64,000 bases of DNA from Prevotella nigrescens (GCF_031191185.1 NZ_CP133465.1:1546001-1610000); one strand, 5' to 3'. Positions 9,402 through 18,313 are shown, numbered from the stretch's first letter. Notes: a model not told the origin generated them from the letters alone. Numbers and translations are program-made.

Positions 9402-9731
9402 ATGAAGATAACAATAGCACTTGGCTCGAATACCGAGCAACAACAGCATATAAAGGAAGCCATTGAAAGACTGAAAACTGTGTTTTCGGATATAACTTTC
9501 ACGCAACCGCAGTGGACCGACCCCATTGGCGTCGTATCGGACAGATACTTGAATTGCTTGGCTAACTTCACCACATCGCTTTCATTGCAACAACTCGTGC
9601 AACAGCTGAAAGACATTGAAACGGCAATGGGGGACAAGCACGAAAACCACGAACAAGGCATTGTGCTGATAGACTTAGATGTTATTAAATATGGAGATAG
9701 GGAGGTTAAGAAGATTGCCTGGCTGCAATAA
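9402..9731 (+). CDS. Short FolK-like pterin pyrophosphokinase homologue
   Basis: The 109-residue protein begins with ITIALGSN and contains PQWTDPIGVVSDRYLNCLA and IVLIDLDVIKYGD. These correspond to the LGSN start, the central segment and the DLD magnesium motif of 6-hydroxymethyl-7,8-dihydropterin pyrophosphokinase of folate synthesis. Full FolK proteins have about 150-170 residues. This one lacks much of the region between the DLD motif and the C-terminus and the ATP-binding RFGPR-like sequence just before it. It may be a reduced family member, a regulatory remnant or a different pyrophosphotransferase. Its end overlaps the start of the TPR gene. Confidence 0.65.
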   Translation: MKITIALGSNTEQQQHIKEAIERLKTVFSDITFTQPQWTDPIGVVSDRYLNCLANFTTSLSLQQLVQQLKDIETAMGDKHENHEQGIVLIDLDVIKYGDREVKKIAWLQ

Positions 9732-10620
9732 CCCACACGGAAATAACTTTTTAGCAGCGTTTAGGCAGCATCTGTGTTGCCTTTTGGCTTTTCTGTGCTT
9801 GTCGATTCTGTCGGCATCGGCACAGAGTTCCGACCCCGACCCTGTGCAATTGGACAAGGCGGTGGCTTATTTCAATTCAGGTAAATATCACGAAGCATTG
9901 CTTATTTTCCAACAGTTAGACAAGCGATACAAGCTGAACGACCGCTTTCGTGCCTATATTGGTCTGTGCTATTACAACGAATGGGAGTATAAAAGTGCAA
10001 CGAAGTATCTTGACGAGGTGATACCACGCCTTGCCGTACTTGCTCCGCACGAGCGGTCGGTGTATTATTTTGCCGATGCCGAGAGCCATTTCCAGTTGCA
10101 GGAATACAAGGCAGCCATTCCTTTCTACGAGCAGACACTTGCTGTTTGCTACGACAACGAGAAAGGGGAAATATACTATCGGCTCGGCTTGTGCTATATG
10201 TTTGGCGAGGAATGGGAGAAAGCACGCGACGCTTATGTGCTTTCCGAAACGTTTTTCCGCAAGCATCGCACCGCAACCGATGTGGAAGCCCGATTGGCTC
10301 AGGTAGTAAATATGCGCAAAGGGTGCCAAGCCAAGATTGACGAAAAGTTGGCTGCCGACAGCATTGCCCGTGCAAAGGCGGTGGAAGACAGCCTGCGCGC
10401 CATTGCAGCAAGTATTCCTTTGGATTCTGTCATCACCGAAAAGCCGACAGATACCATTTCTTCAAAACCTATCGTAACAACACCGATAGTAGACGAGAAA
10501 AAGAAAACGCCAGTGCCACCGATAGACGATAAGCCTGAAAAACAAAAGAAAAAACAAGAAAACGTTGCACCTATCAACCTCGAAGATTTGTATAAAGATA
10601 AGGTGAAAGTGGAGGAATAG
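9691..10620 (+). CDS. Exported TPR protein with charged proline-rich tail
   Basis: About 309 residues from the ATG at 9691; an in-frame ATG at 9679 is also possible. Both overlap the FolK-like gene by roughly 40-50 bp. A signal peptide is visible (LCCLLAFLCLSILSASAQ). Three to four tetratricopeptide-like units follow (about residues 55-195), for example AVAYFNSGKYHEALLIFQQL and IYYRLGLCYMFGEEWEKARD. The tail is rich in Lys, Pro, Asp and Thr with no evident fold. TPR proteins scaffold protein complexes; the partner here is unknown. It is probably translated with the FolK-like gene as a two-gene unit. Confidence 0.8.
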   Translation: MEIGRLRRLPGCNNPHGNNFLAAFRQHLCCLLAFLCLSILSASAQSSDPDPVQLDKAVAYFNSGKYHEALLIFQQLDKRYKLNDRFRAYIGLCYYNEWEYKSATKYLDEVIPRLAVLAPHERSVYYFADAESHFQLQEYKAAIPFYEQTLAVCYDNEKGEIYYRLGLCYMFGEEWEKARDAYVLSETFFRKHRTATDVEARLAQVVNMRKGCQAKIDEKLAADSIARAKAVEDSLRAIAASIPLDSVITEKPTDTISSKPIVTTPIVDEKKKTPVPPIDDKPEKQKKKQENVAPINLEDLYKDKVKVEE

Positions 10621-10643
10621 ATTTATAAGAAAACATTTAATGT

Positions 10644-10680
10644 AGGTGCTGAAATAACCTTTATAAGGTTTTCAGTACCT
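10644..10680. terminator. Bidirectional terminator between convergent genes
   Basis: Imperfect inverted repeat AGGTGCTGAAATAACC against GGTTTTCAGTACCT, between the TPR gene (plus) and the outer-membrane gene (minus). The T-tract is weak on both sides. Confidence 0.45.
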
Positions 10681-10726
10681 GCCTTAAATAAAGATAATAT
10701 CCGAAATATAGAACAAACAGTTTCTT

Positions 10727-11536
10727 TTACTTCAGCAACCATGCCATACCCAAACCTACATTGGCGTATTTTGATGGCTCGTTAAGATTGATGTCGCCAT
10801 ACAAATTTACTTGAAGTCGTGGCGAAACCATATATGCAGCTCCAATTTCGCTCATACAATTGAAGTGGCTGGCACGCCCTGGCTTTGCCCAATCGTCCTG
10901 CTTTCGAGAGTTATACAGGTTGTAACTCTCTATGAAGAAACTCAGTTTATTGGTAGCTTGGTAGTTCAGACAGACACCGAAGAAGATGTTGGGATTGTCC
11001 GTATCACCGCTCCACTCGGCACCAATATCGTAGCCTAAACTGAAAGAATTGCTGAGTTCGTTCTCAAAAAGCAAGTGTGTCTGTATGCCAACGTGTTGCG
11101 GAAGATAGTGGGAACGACTGCTGCCAGGAAGAAGTAACGTTCCGAGGAATGACACCTTGGGCAGCGCACCATTGCTGTCAGTTATCTTAATCTTGGTTCC
11201 AATGGCTGCTGCTGAAATTCCTGTGTAGTTGTTTTCGCGCGTATGTGTTGTACTCTCGTCTATCTGAAGACGAAGTTCGGCATTAGGAGTTACACCCATT
11301 CGGAAGGTGGAAGTGTTGATAACCCACGTGCGTTCGTGCGCTCCGTTTCTGCGGTTCCATTCGTGCGAGAAACCTGTTTCCCAGTCAATATTCCATAAAG
11401 GCATAATGTCTGGCCCAGTGGTTGCCCCAGGACAATCGGGCGAGAAAGTGTTGACTTCCTGTGCGTTCACTCCGACAGCAGGGAGGAACAGCAACAACAG
11501 GCAGATAATAATCTTGTCGTTTGTTTTCTTTTTCAT
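10727..11536 (-). CDS. Outer-membrane beta-barrel protein (phenol-degradation MetA-like)
   Basis: 269 residues with a signal peptide (IIICLLLLFLPAVGVNAQ) and alternating beta strands throughout. Repeated aromatic strand ends include NIDWETGFSHEW, LSNSFSLGYDIGAEW and NKLSFFIESYNLY, and the C-terminus ends ANVGLGMAWLLK. The pattern fits an outer-membrane barrel of the transporter/MetA-pathway-of-phenol-degradation family (PF13557 type). A specific substrate cannot be assigned. The gene is isolated, facing the TPR gene, with its own promoter at 11561-11568. Confidence 0.7.
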   Translation of the reverse strand: MKKKTNDKIIICLLLLFLPAVGVNAQEVNTFSPDCPGATTGPDIMPLWNIDWETGFSHEWNRRNGAHERTWVINTSTFRMGVTPNAELRLQIDESTTHTRENNYTGISAAAIGTKIKITDSNGALPKVSFLGTLLLPGSSRSHYLPQHVGIQTHLLFENELSNSFSLGYDIGAEWSGDTDNPNIFFGVCLNYQATNKLSFFIESYNLYNSRKQDDWAKPGRASHFNCMSEIGAAYMVSPRLQVNLYGDINLNEPSKYANVGLGMAWLLK

Positions 11537-11560
11537 CTTATACTATTATTGTGTTGGGTG

Positions 11561-11568
11561 CAAAATTA
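11561..11568 (-). promoter_or_regulatory. Promoter -7 box for the outer-membrane protein gene
   Basis: TAATTTTG on the minus strand matches TAnnTTTG, 25 bp before the ATG at 11536. Confidence 0.4.
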
Positions 11569-11746
11569 TATCAATGCTCCAATGAAGCATACCAATTGCT
11601 CAATAAATTCTATTGCTTTATTGCCCTTCTTTATTCTATTTATTTTGCAAATATAAACGTTTCTTCCTATATATTCTAACTTTTAAGAGGAAACTTCATT
11701 TTATAAAATATACTTTAAGGCAACGGCATATTCCCAAAAATATTCG

Positions 11747-11754
11747 TACATTTG
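11747..11754 (+). promoter_or_regulatory. Promoter -7 box for the BASS-type transporter gene
   Basis: TACATTTG matches TAnnTTTG, 44 bp before the GTG start at 11798. Confidence 0.45.
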
Positions 11755-11797
11755 AAGAATAATTCAGTAAGAACACATTATTGACCAAACAAAAAAG

Positions 11798-12769
11798 GTG
11801 GAATTGATAAGTATTATAAAGAAATGGACGCTGCCAGTAGCCATTGCTACAGGTGCTATCGTTTACTTGCTGTTTGCTTTTATACCCCTACTATCTCCTG
11901 CTTCAGCAGTTTTCGAGCCGATATTCGACTTTCTGTTGCCCATTTGTATGTTTTTAATGCTCTACGTTACGTTCTGCAAGGTAGATTTCCGTAGGCTCAT
12001 TCCTGTACAATGGCATCTTTGGATAGGCGTGTTTCAGGTGTTGTTTGTTCTTATAGCCGTAGGTTTTATACTCTTCTTCAAGCTGCAAGGCAACGGCTTG
12101 ATACTTATGGAGTCGGTGTTGGCGTGCATTATCTGCCCTTGTGCATCTGCGGCAGCCATCGTTACACAGAAGTTGGGTGGTAACATAGAGGATATGACGA
12201 CCTACACTTTCCTATCCAATTTCATCTGTGCAGCCCTCATTCCCACTTGTTTTCCACTGATAGAACCCAATGTGAACGTTGGTTTCGCCGAGTCTTTCCT
12301 CGTTATTCTCAACCGTGTTTGTCTCATTCTGGTTGCTCCGATGGTGGTAGCTTACTTCACGAAGCATTGGCGCATATTGAGACCGCTTTACAATTGGATT
12401 GTCAGTGTGCGCAATCTCGGCTTTTATTTCTGGGCTTTCACGCTCACCATCGTAACGGGAACCACCGTGAAAAATATCGTTCACGCCAATACCACCGTCC
12501 TTTTTCTTGTCTTCATTGCCCTCGTGAGCCTGCTGCTCTGCTTGATGCAGTTTGCCGTCGGCAGATTTATTGGCCGTTTTTTCGATAGCACCATCGAGGC
12601 AGGACAAGCCTTGGGACAGAAGAATACCACCTTTGCCATTTGGATAACCCTTACTTATCTTAATCCGTTGTCATCTGTAGGACCAGGCTGCTACATACTT
12701 TGGCAGAACATCATCAACAGTATTGAACTGTGGTATTACGATAGACAATCGAAGAAGCGTGAAGGCTGA
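11798..12769 (+). CDS. BASS-family (bile acid:sodium symporter-like) transporter
   Basis: 323-residue membrane protein with nine or ten hydrophobic segments. It contains the family signatures CPCASAAAIVTQKLGG (about residues 112-127) and AGQALGQKNTTFAIWI (about 268-283), where the unwound sodium-site helices lie. These symporters import organic anions such as bile acids or keto acids with sodium. The substrate here is unknown. The start is GTG at 11798; no ATG fits and the upstream AAAAAAGG may serve as a weak ribosome site. It is monocistronic. Confidence 0.8.
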   Translation: MELISIIKKWTLPVAIATGAIVYLLFAFIPLLSPASAVFEPIFDFLLPICMFLMLYVTFCKVDFRRLIPVQWHLWIGVFQVLFVLIAVGFILFFKLQGNGLILMESVLACIICPCASAAAIVTQKLGGNIEDMTTYTFLSNFICAALIPTCFPLIEPNVNVGFAESFLVILNRVCLILVAPMVVAYFTKHWRILRPLYNWIVSVRNLGFYFWAFTLTIVTGTTVKNIVHANTTVLFLVFIALVSLLLCLMQFAVGRFIGRFFDSTIEAGQALGQKNTTFAIWITLTYLNPLSSVGPGCYILWQNIINSIELWYYDRQSKKREG

Positions 12770-13130
12770 TGCGCATTTGCAGCGAAATGTCTCCATAAAT
12801 TCCCCCGAATAGTTTTTAAGGCGTCTGAACAAGTACAATGGTGTGTAAACAAAAGACAGATAGTTTTTCTCTTTTTTGTGCCATGAAGTTGTGGAACATC
12901 TTGCATTTCCCACCTTGTTTTCAGGCTTTAAAATGGTGATGTTCCCGTCTGTTTTATCCTCCTTTCTAACTTGTTAATGCAGAATATATTATCATATTTT
13001 TCTGAACATGACGACATATATTTTTTGATGGCTCATGATATATCTTATTTCTGCACGTCAGTATCTCGTTTTTCAGACGACATTTCGCTAAAAAATTATT
13101 CAAAAACTGGAATAAAAATGATGTATGAAA
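12770..13130. other. Intergenic stretch without recognisable gene
   Basis: A+T-rich spacer between the transporter gene (plus) and the terminator of the epimerase-like gene (minus). Short ORFs on both strands have no family features, and no promoter-like or repeat element stood out. Confidence 0.6.
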
Positions 13131-13174
13131 ACAAAAAGAAAGGGCTGAATGCCGTCCGCACTCAGTCCTTTCTT
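13125..13174 (-). terminator. Intrinsic terminator of the nfeD-slipin-epimerase operon
   Basis: A 17-bp stem with two mismatches (G-U capable) has arms at 13136-13152 and 13158-13174. On the minus strand it is followed by TTTTTGTTTTC. It lies about 70 bp past the last gene. Confidence 0.8.
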
Positions 13175-13241
13175 CTTTAAAGATAATAGTTCCATTGGAA
13201 TACGCTACGTTGTTTAACGCTATTCCATGAATGTTGATTGT

Positions 13242-14381
13242 TTATTTTACCAAATCTACAAGGGTCTGGACGATGCGTTCGGCTGAACGGCCGTCCCATC
13301 TGTCGGGGATAGTTGCAGCCTTCCACTTGCCTCCAACCATATTGGAAACTGCAGTGCGAAGTTTCTGCGCATCTTCGCCAACAAGTACATTCGTGCCTTG
13401 CTTCACGGTTTCAATGTGTTCGGTATAGCTGTTCAGCGTAGCACACGGAACATTGGTAAAGGTGGCTTCTTCGGCAACATTGCCCGAATCGGTTATAATT
13501 CCTGCTGCGTTCGACAACAAATAGCTGAACTCCAAGTAGCCCAAAGGCTGAACAAAGCATAGATTTGCGTGCTTTGCAGCATTGAGCGAACGTACGATTT
13601 TCGCTGCGTTCTCGCGCAACGGAGCAACAATAGGCATATTGCCTGCGGCTTCCAACATAGCTTTCAGCATACGTTCTAAGTTGGCTTTGTCGTTCATCAG
13701 CGCCTTACGGTTGAGTGTGAATACCATATACTGCTTTGGTTTCAACTGTAATTTACTCACTGAAGCTATATTCTCCAACGATAAGTCCCCCATTCTGCTG
13801 CGATTAAAGCGTATATTATCAATTAGAATATTACCAACCATATAAACTCGAGAAAGTTCTGCGCCTTCTTTGTTGGCAATGCTGTTGTTGCTCAGACCTG
13901 CGGTGAAAAGCACGTCCGACAGTCCATCGATAACCAAACGGTTTATTTCTTTCGGCATATTTATATCGAACGAGCGAGTTCCTGCAGCAATGTGAGCCAA
14001 GGCTATGCCCTGCTTTTTTGCCACAATAGCCGCAGCCATAGTCGATGCAAGGTCGTCTACAACCACAACAACGTGTGTGGTATTCTGCTGCAAATATTGC
14101 TCAAACTTCGACATTACCTGCCCCGTGAGTTCGTTCAGGTTCTCGCATTCCACACCGAGATATACATCGGGTCGTGGAATTTGAAGGTCGTCGAACAAGC
14201 TATCCTCCAATGTAGGGTCGGTTTTGCTACCCGCATAAACCAACGAGTAAGCAATGTTTCTGCCGTCCCAGCCTTCGTTTTGCCTCTTCTTGATAATTCT
14301 AATAATGGGCGCAACCTTCATAAAATTAGGGCGTGCGCCACAGAAAATACAGATTTTAAGTTCGCTATCTGTTCTTGTCAT
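13242..14381 (-). CDS. UDP-GlcNAc 2-epimerase homologue with altered catalytic residues
   Basis: 379 residues with the GT-B-like fold of non-hydrolysing UDP-GlcNAc 2-epimerases (WecB/MnaA). Recognisable segments are CIFCGARPNFMKVAPII near the N-terminus and TDSGNVAEEATFTNVPC near 290. By eye against E. coli WecB, D95 corresponds to D110 and one of the PEE glutamates is kept (PKEINR). E117 is replaced by A132 (HIAAGTRS instead of HVEAGLR), and H213 by N224 (TLNRKA instead of GHRRES). Activity is therefore doubtful, and a binding or altered-chemistry role is possible. It lies 11 bp after the slipin gene, far from the capsule locus. Confidence 0.8.
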   Translation of the reverse strand: MTRTDSELKICIFCGARPNFMKVAPIIRIIKKRQNEGWDGRNIAYSLVYAGSKTDPTLEDSLFDDLQIPRPDVYLGVECENLNELTGQVMSKFEQYLQQNTTHVVVVVDDLASTMAAAIVAKKQGIALAHIAAGTRSFDINMPKEINRLVIDGLSDVLFTAGLSNNSIANKEGAELSRVYMVGNILIDNIRFNRSRMGDLSLENIASVSKLQLKPKQYMVFTLNRKALMNDKANLERMLKAMLEAAGNMPIVAPLRENAAKIVRSLNAAKHANLCFVQPLGYLEFSYLLSNAAGIITDSGNVAEEATFTNVPCATLNSYTEHIETVKQGTNVLVGEDAQKLRTAVSNMVGGKWKAATIPDRWDGRSAERIVQTLVDLVK

Positions 14382-14392
14382 TTGCGTTTTTA

Positions 14393-15343
14393 TTATCCTT
14401 TAAACATTTCTTTTATACCGCCAATAGAGCCCATAACGCCTGTTGCTTCGTATGGAAGGTAAACCGTCTTTTGGTTTTCGTTCTTCGCAAGTTCTTCCAT
14501 CATCTGGATATACTTCTGTGCAATGAGGTAATTTGCAGGATTTGTGCTTTGCCCGACAGCGTCCGTGATTTTCTGAATTGCCACAGCTTCGGCTTCTGCA
14601 ACACGTATTCGCGCTTCTGCCTGACCCTCTGCAATGAGTATAGCCTGTTGTCTGTCAGCCTCGGCACGGTTGATTCGCGATGTCTTTTCACCTTCCGACT
14701 GGAGTATGGCTGCTTGTTTTTCACCCTCACTGGTGAGAATTGTCGCACGTTTATTACGTTCTGCCTGCATCTGTTTCTCCATTGCTTGCAGCACACTCTC
14801 TGGTGGTGTGATGTCTTGAAGCTCTACACGGTTCACCTTGATACCCCATTTGTTGGTTGCATCGTCGAGAACTGAACGCAGCTTGGTGTTTATGGTGTCG
14901 CGCGAAGTAAGCGTTTGGTCGAGTTCCATCTCACCAATGATGTTACGAAGCGTAGTTTGTGTCAGCTTTTCGATAGCATTTGGCAGGTTGTTTATTTCGT
15001 ACACAGCTTTGAAAGGATCCATAATTTGGAAATAAAGCAGCGCATTGATTTGCATCTGAATATTGTCTTTCGTGATAACATTCTGACGGTCGAAATCGTA
15101 AACCTGCTCACGTAGGTCTATAACGTTCGTGTAGACATAGCGTCCGCGGCGCACTGCCACCATTTCTTTCGCTCTATCGATAAACGGAATGATGATATTG
15201 ATACCCGGTTGCAAAGTTGCAAAGTATCGTCCTAAGCGTTCAATGATGCGTGTTTCACTCTGTGGGATTATAACGATTGCCTTTTGGGCAAAGAGGATTG
15301 CCAATACAACGATGGCAATCAATACATAAGTTCCAATGCTCAT
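14393..15343 (-). CDS. SPFH/band 7 protein (slipin, QmcA-like)
   Basis: 316 residues. One N-terminal membrane anchor (YVLIAIVVLAILFA, about residues 6-19) is followed by the SPFH domain (SETRIIERLGRYFATLQPGI onward). A long Ala/Glu/Arg coiled coil follows (about 190-260; ILTSEGEKQAAILQSEGEK, AEGQAEARIRVAEAEAVA). Such proteins form large membrane-bound cages or microdomains and often regulate proteases. It is encoded directly after an NfeD protein, the standard partner, and before the epimerase-like protein. Confidence 0.93.
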   Translation of the reverse strand: MSIGTYVLIAIVVLAILFAQKAIVIIPQSETRIIERLGRYFATLQPGINIIIPFIDRAKEMVAVRRGRYVYTNVIDLREQVYDFDRQNVITKDNIQMQINALLYFQIMDPFKAVYEINNLPNAIEKLTQTTLRNIIGEMELDQTLTSRDTINTKLRSVLDDATNKWGIKVNRVELQDITPPESVLQAMEKQMQAERNKRATILTSEGEKQAAILQSEGEKTSRINRAEADRQQAILIAEGQAEARIRVAEAEAVAIQKITDAVGQSTNPANYLIAQKYIQMMEELAKNENQKTVYLPYEATGVMGSIGGIKEMFKG

Positions 15344-15379
15344 GATTGTTCTGTGATTTAGTTATTAATAAAAGGAATA

Positions 15380-15832
15380 TTACTCTACCGTTTTCACGGT
15401 TATGATTATCGAATCCAAACTTACAACACTTACCCTTGTGCCTTCTGCAATAGCTACTCCGCCCACGGCAGTAGCTTTCCACGAGTCGCCATCAATCTCT
15501 ACTCTTCCGTATCCGTCTGGTGTTATGGGTTCTGTTACCTTGCCCATTCTGCCTATAATGGCATCGGCATTGCTGAGTCTGATATCTTTGTTCTTATTCA
15601 GATATTTCAGTGCGAATGGTCGAACAAAGAAGATGCTTAATGCACTAACCACAGCAAAAACAATAACTTGCAGTGCATAACTGTCGCTGAAAGTCGAAAC
15701 AATAGCAGCCACAACGCCCCCTATGGCAAAACATATAATGAAGAAATCGCCATTGGTCAATTCCAACACAAGGCACAACAGACTTACTAAAAGCCATGCC
15801 AGCCAAAGATTTTCTAAGAAGTATTGTATCAT
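15380..15832 (-). CDS. NfeD family membrane protein
   Basis: 150 residues. Two or three hydrophobic segments occupy about residues 8-75 (LENLWLAWLLVSLLCLVLEL, FFIICFAIGGVVAAIVSTF). A soluble OB-fold domain follows (about 85-150; GRMGKVTEPITPDGYGRVEI, ATAVGGVAIAEGTRVSVV). NfeD proteins work with SPFH proteins in membrane microdomains. It is the first gene of the operon with the slipin 36 bp downstream. A near-match -7 box (TAACTTTA, 15875-15868 on minus) lies upstream. Confidence 0.92.
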   Translation of the reverse strand: MIQYFLENLWLAWLLVSLLCLVLELTNGDFFIICFAIGGVVAAIVSTFSDSYALQVIVFAVVSALSIFFVRPFALKYLNKNKDIRLSNADAIIGRMGKVTEPITPDGYGRVEIDGDSWKATAVGGVAIAEGTRVSVVSLDSIIITVKTVE

Positions 15833-15924
15833 AGCGCAATGCTTTTAAAATGCTTTTAATTAAAATGTAAAGTTAATACTTTAGAACGAAACCAACAACT
15901 TTTTAGTAAAGAATTGGTAAGGAA

Positions 15925-15956
15925 AATGAAAAGAGGGAGCAAAAACTCCCTCTTTC
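15925..15956 (-). terminator. Terminator of the tandem exported-protein pair
   Basis: AAGAGGGAG (15931-15939) pairs perfectly with CTCCCTCTT (15946-15954). On the minus strand TTTTCATTTTCC follows. It lies 37 bp past the stop at 15991. Confidence 0.8.
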
Positions 15957-15990
15957 TTGTATTTCCATCAGTTTCTTTTGTACATTTCGC

Positions 15991-17184
15991 TTACTTCTTA
16001 TCTTGTGTTTCCTGCACTTTTCTGAGCTTTCTGCGGTATATCCAAGCAACGCCTTTATCGTCTAAAGTTATTGTTTTGTCTATTTCTGTTGGCCAACTAT
16101 CCTTCCCAATACGTGTTTCAGTGTGTGTATGTGCTATTCGGTCGGTTTCTTCTAAGGTTGTATCAGGTTCGTCTTCAATAATAGTATTAGTCGAGTCCCA
16201 TTCTGTAGAATCCCAGTCCGCAGTATCGGCATAAACCGTATCTGTCTCACAATCGTAATCGTCGGCAGCAACAGTATCTTCATCAACGCTATCAACCGCA
16301 ACACTATCAGCCCAATCGTTTTCCAAATCGCTGTCGTAGATAGGTGTAGTATATTCGTCGAAGTCAGTAATAGATGTCCATTCGCCTTGTTTGTTCCTAC
16401 TTGTCTGCGATGCAAAATAGGTCATATTCCTATTTGTTCCATCAAGTGGTCGTCCTTTAGTTATGTTTCCTTCGGTCAGCGGATTGGCAAAAGTCTGAAT
16501 TAAATCAAGCAAACTCGGTGCATATAAGGCATAAAGATAGGTTAAGAACTGTATATTGGGCTTCCCCATAAGGTTCAAAGCCTGTGTTGCATATCTATTG
16601 TAGCTGTATATGGGGTCCGCTACTTCTGAAGGATTCTCGCCATAAATCAGCTTTATCAGGGTCTCTGATAATTCTGCCGACATCTCTTCCGAATTGCTTA
16701 CAATATACGATTTCATATCGGAGGTAAAGGTAAGAATAAGCGGACGCTTCTTCAAAATATTGAGTAAACCATAATAAAACAGACTGTCAGAAGCCGATTC
16801 TACTTTCTTTTTTGTATAATTGGCATTCTCCAACAGATCTACTTGCATGGTTGTTGTGAATGGAGAGACATCTAAAATCGTTAAACGAACTTTGCACGAG
16901 AGATAGGGTTCACGCCTTGTTATTCCATCAAAAAGGTTATCATTTTCTTTCGTAATAGGACTGAAGTCGAGCATTGTGTTTATCGAATCGGGGGTACCGC
17001 TCTGCGTTTGTTCCAGCGTAAACTCGTAAACGGCAGACTGTCCTTTCTTAAACTTAGGGCTATAGCCGTTGTTCTTCTGTGCCCATAAGCCGTTGGCTAC
17101 AAGCAATGTAATGATGGTTAATACTATTCGCATCTTATTTCGTTGTTGTTTTATTGCTTTCATCTTGTCTGTTTCTTTAGTCAT
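15991..17184 (-). CDS. Exported protein of unknown function with acidic Asp/Thr/Val linker (paralogue B)
   Basis: 397 residues from the ATG at 17184, which overlaps the upstream gene by 8 bp; ATGs at 17163 and 17133 are alternatives. A signal segment is visible (MRIVLTIITLLVANGLWA). The N-terminal part has YSPKFKKGQSAVYEF, matching its upstream neighbour. A long acidic stretch of Asp-Ser/Thr-Val repeats (DSVAVDSVDEDTVAADD onward, about residues 290-345) precedes a basic C-terminus (WIYRRKLRKVQETQ). I recognise no named domain. It is probably periplasmic or surface-exposed. Confidence 0.75.
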   Translation of the reverse strand: MTKETDKMKAIKQQRNKMRIVLTIITLLVANGLWAQKNNGYSPKFKKGQSAVYEFTLEQTQSGTPDSINTMLDFSPITKENDNLFDGITRREPYLSCKVRLTILDVSPFTTTMQVDLLENANYTKKKVESASDSLFYYGLLNILKKRPLILTFTSDMKSYIVSNSEEMSAELSETLIKLIYGENPSEVADPIYSYNRYATQALNLMGKPNIQFLTYLYALYAPSLLDLIQTFANPLTEGNITKGRPLDGTNRNMTYFASQTSRNKQGEWTSITDFDEYTTPIYDSDLENDWADSVAVDSVDEDTVAADDYDCETDTVYADTADWDSTEWDSTNTIIEDEPDTTLEETDRIAHTHTETRIGKDSWPTEIDKTITLDDKGVAWIYRRKLRKVQETQDKK

Positions 17185-18226
17185 TGCGTCGCCTTACTAC
17201 CTGATAAATTGCACCAACACCATTTGGATAGTTAATGATGATTGTGTTCTCATACTTCTCCAACCAGCTTTTCCTATCCATTTTCACATCTATTATATTT
17301 TGAACCTTGCACAATTCTCTTCCGTCTTCAGCAAATGAAAGTGAGTCTTCGTCGTCTGCTACAAGTGTATCTACATCGACAGAATCCATTTCCACAGAGT
17401 CTGCAAAGGCTGTATCCATATCGGTTGTATCTATATCGTTGTATGGTTCGTACAAACTTGAGTACGTGTCCACATTCATTTTAAGGCTTATTTCTCTGTC
17501 TTTACCTTTCGTAACATCGCTAACGAACTTAAACGAGCCTTCTTTTTCCTTCAGTTCACCTTCTTCCCGATGTCCGTCTTCGCAGCGCAGGCGATAGACT
17601 TCAGTAAAAGTATTAAAGCCCGGAACGAACATAGACAAGAACGTTTCTATGCCCCTCATTCTCACCATCTCTGCAATCAGAGCCTCATCGCTTCGCTTAT
17701 CTTCGCCTTCAAAAACGGAAAGTTTCCGCCTGCGCCCTTCATTAAAAGCTTGTCTATATAACTCATCGGCGTTGATAACTTTCCATTCGCCTAATCTTTT
17801 CGACATCATCAGACGCAGTTTGAGACTCTTTACCAAGCCAATTACATCTAAGAGCTTTTGTGTTCCTTCCTCTTTTGTAATGACATGAGGCAAGCCTACA
17901 TCAAGAATTTTTAGCTCCATGATATATGCGTAGGGTGTTGCTTCGAGTACTTTCAGTGAGAATTTACCCGAAATACTGTCGCCCGTAGGAAGCATTCTTG
18001 CAAGGTCTATCAGGCTAAAGCCTCCTATCGAAGATGTAAATGGCGAATTTAATTCCATGCCATCAACAGTAGTATTATCATAGTTTCGCCTATATGTCTT
18101 CGTCCATAAATGCTCGTAAGTTACGGTCTGCCCTTTCTTAAAATCGGGCAAATAAGTTTGTTTGATTTGTGCTGATGCCCAAAGGGCTGTGAGCAACAAC
18201 AGTAACACTGTGGCGGTTCTACGCAT
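17177..18226 (-). CDS. Exported protein of unknown function with acidic linker (paralogue A)
   Basis: 349 residues with a signal peptide (ATVLLLLLTALWASAQ). It starts like its downstream neighbour (YLPDFKKGQTVTYEH). An acidic Asp/Val/Ser repeat tract follows (DTTDMDTAFADSVEMDSVD onward, about residues 265-300). It ends in a block with RKSWLEKYENTIIINYPNG, which corresponds to KDSWPTEIDKTITLDDKG in the other copy. The pair therefore arose by tandem duplication. No function is recognisable. The promoter is at 18282-18313 and transcription continues into paralogue B. Confidence 0.75.
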   Translation of the reverse strand: MRRTATVLLLLLTALWASAQIKQTYLPDFKKGQTVTYEHLWTKTYRRNYDNTTVDGMELNSPFTSSIGGFSLIDLARMLPTGDSISGKFSLKVLEATPYAYIMELKILDVGLPHVITKEEGTQKLLDVIGLVKSLKLRLMMSKRLGEWKVINADELYRQAFNEGRRRKLSVFEGEDKRSDEALIAEMVRMRGIETFLSMFVPGFNTFTEVYRLRCEDGHREEGELKEKEGSFKFVSDVTKGKDREISLKMNVDTYSSLYEPYNDIDTTDMDTAFADSVEMDSVDVDTLVADDEDSLSFAEDGRELCKVQNIIDVKMDRKSWLEKYENTIIINYPNGVGAIYQVVRRRND

Positions 18227-18281
18227 ATTCTGATGATTTAATGAATTATAATTATTGTTATAACCTTTATTTTTTAATGCG

Positions 18282-18313
18282 CAAAGTTATTTATTCTTAC
18301 TTAAATAAACAAA
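18282..18313 (-). promoter_or_regulatory. Promoter for the tandem exported-protein pair
   Basis: On the minus strand TTTG (18313-18310) and TAACTTTG (18289-18282) are separated by 20 bp, an excellent match to the Bacteroidetes -33/-7 consensus. Confidence 0.7.

Noticed and set aside
12971..13180. 69-codon ORF in the gap after the BASS-type transporter gene
   Set aside because: It crosses the terminator at 13136-13174 and has no recognisable features.
13242..14381. Standard WecB supplying ManNAc for the capsule
   Set aside because: Catalytic residues appear lost and the gene is in a different operon; neuC supplies that step.
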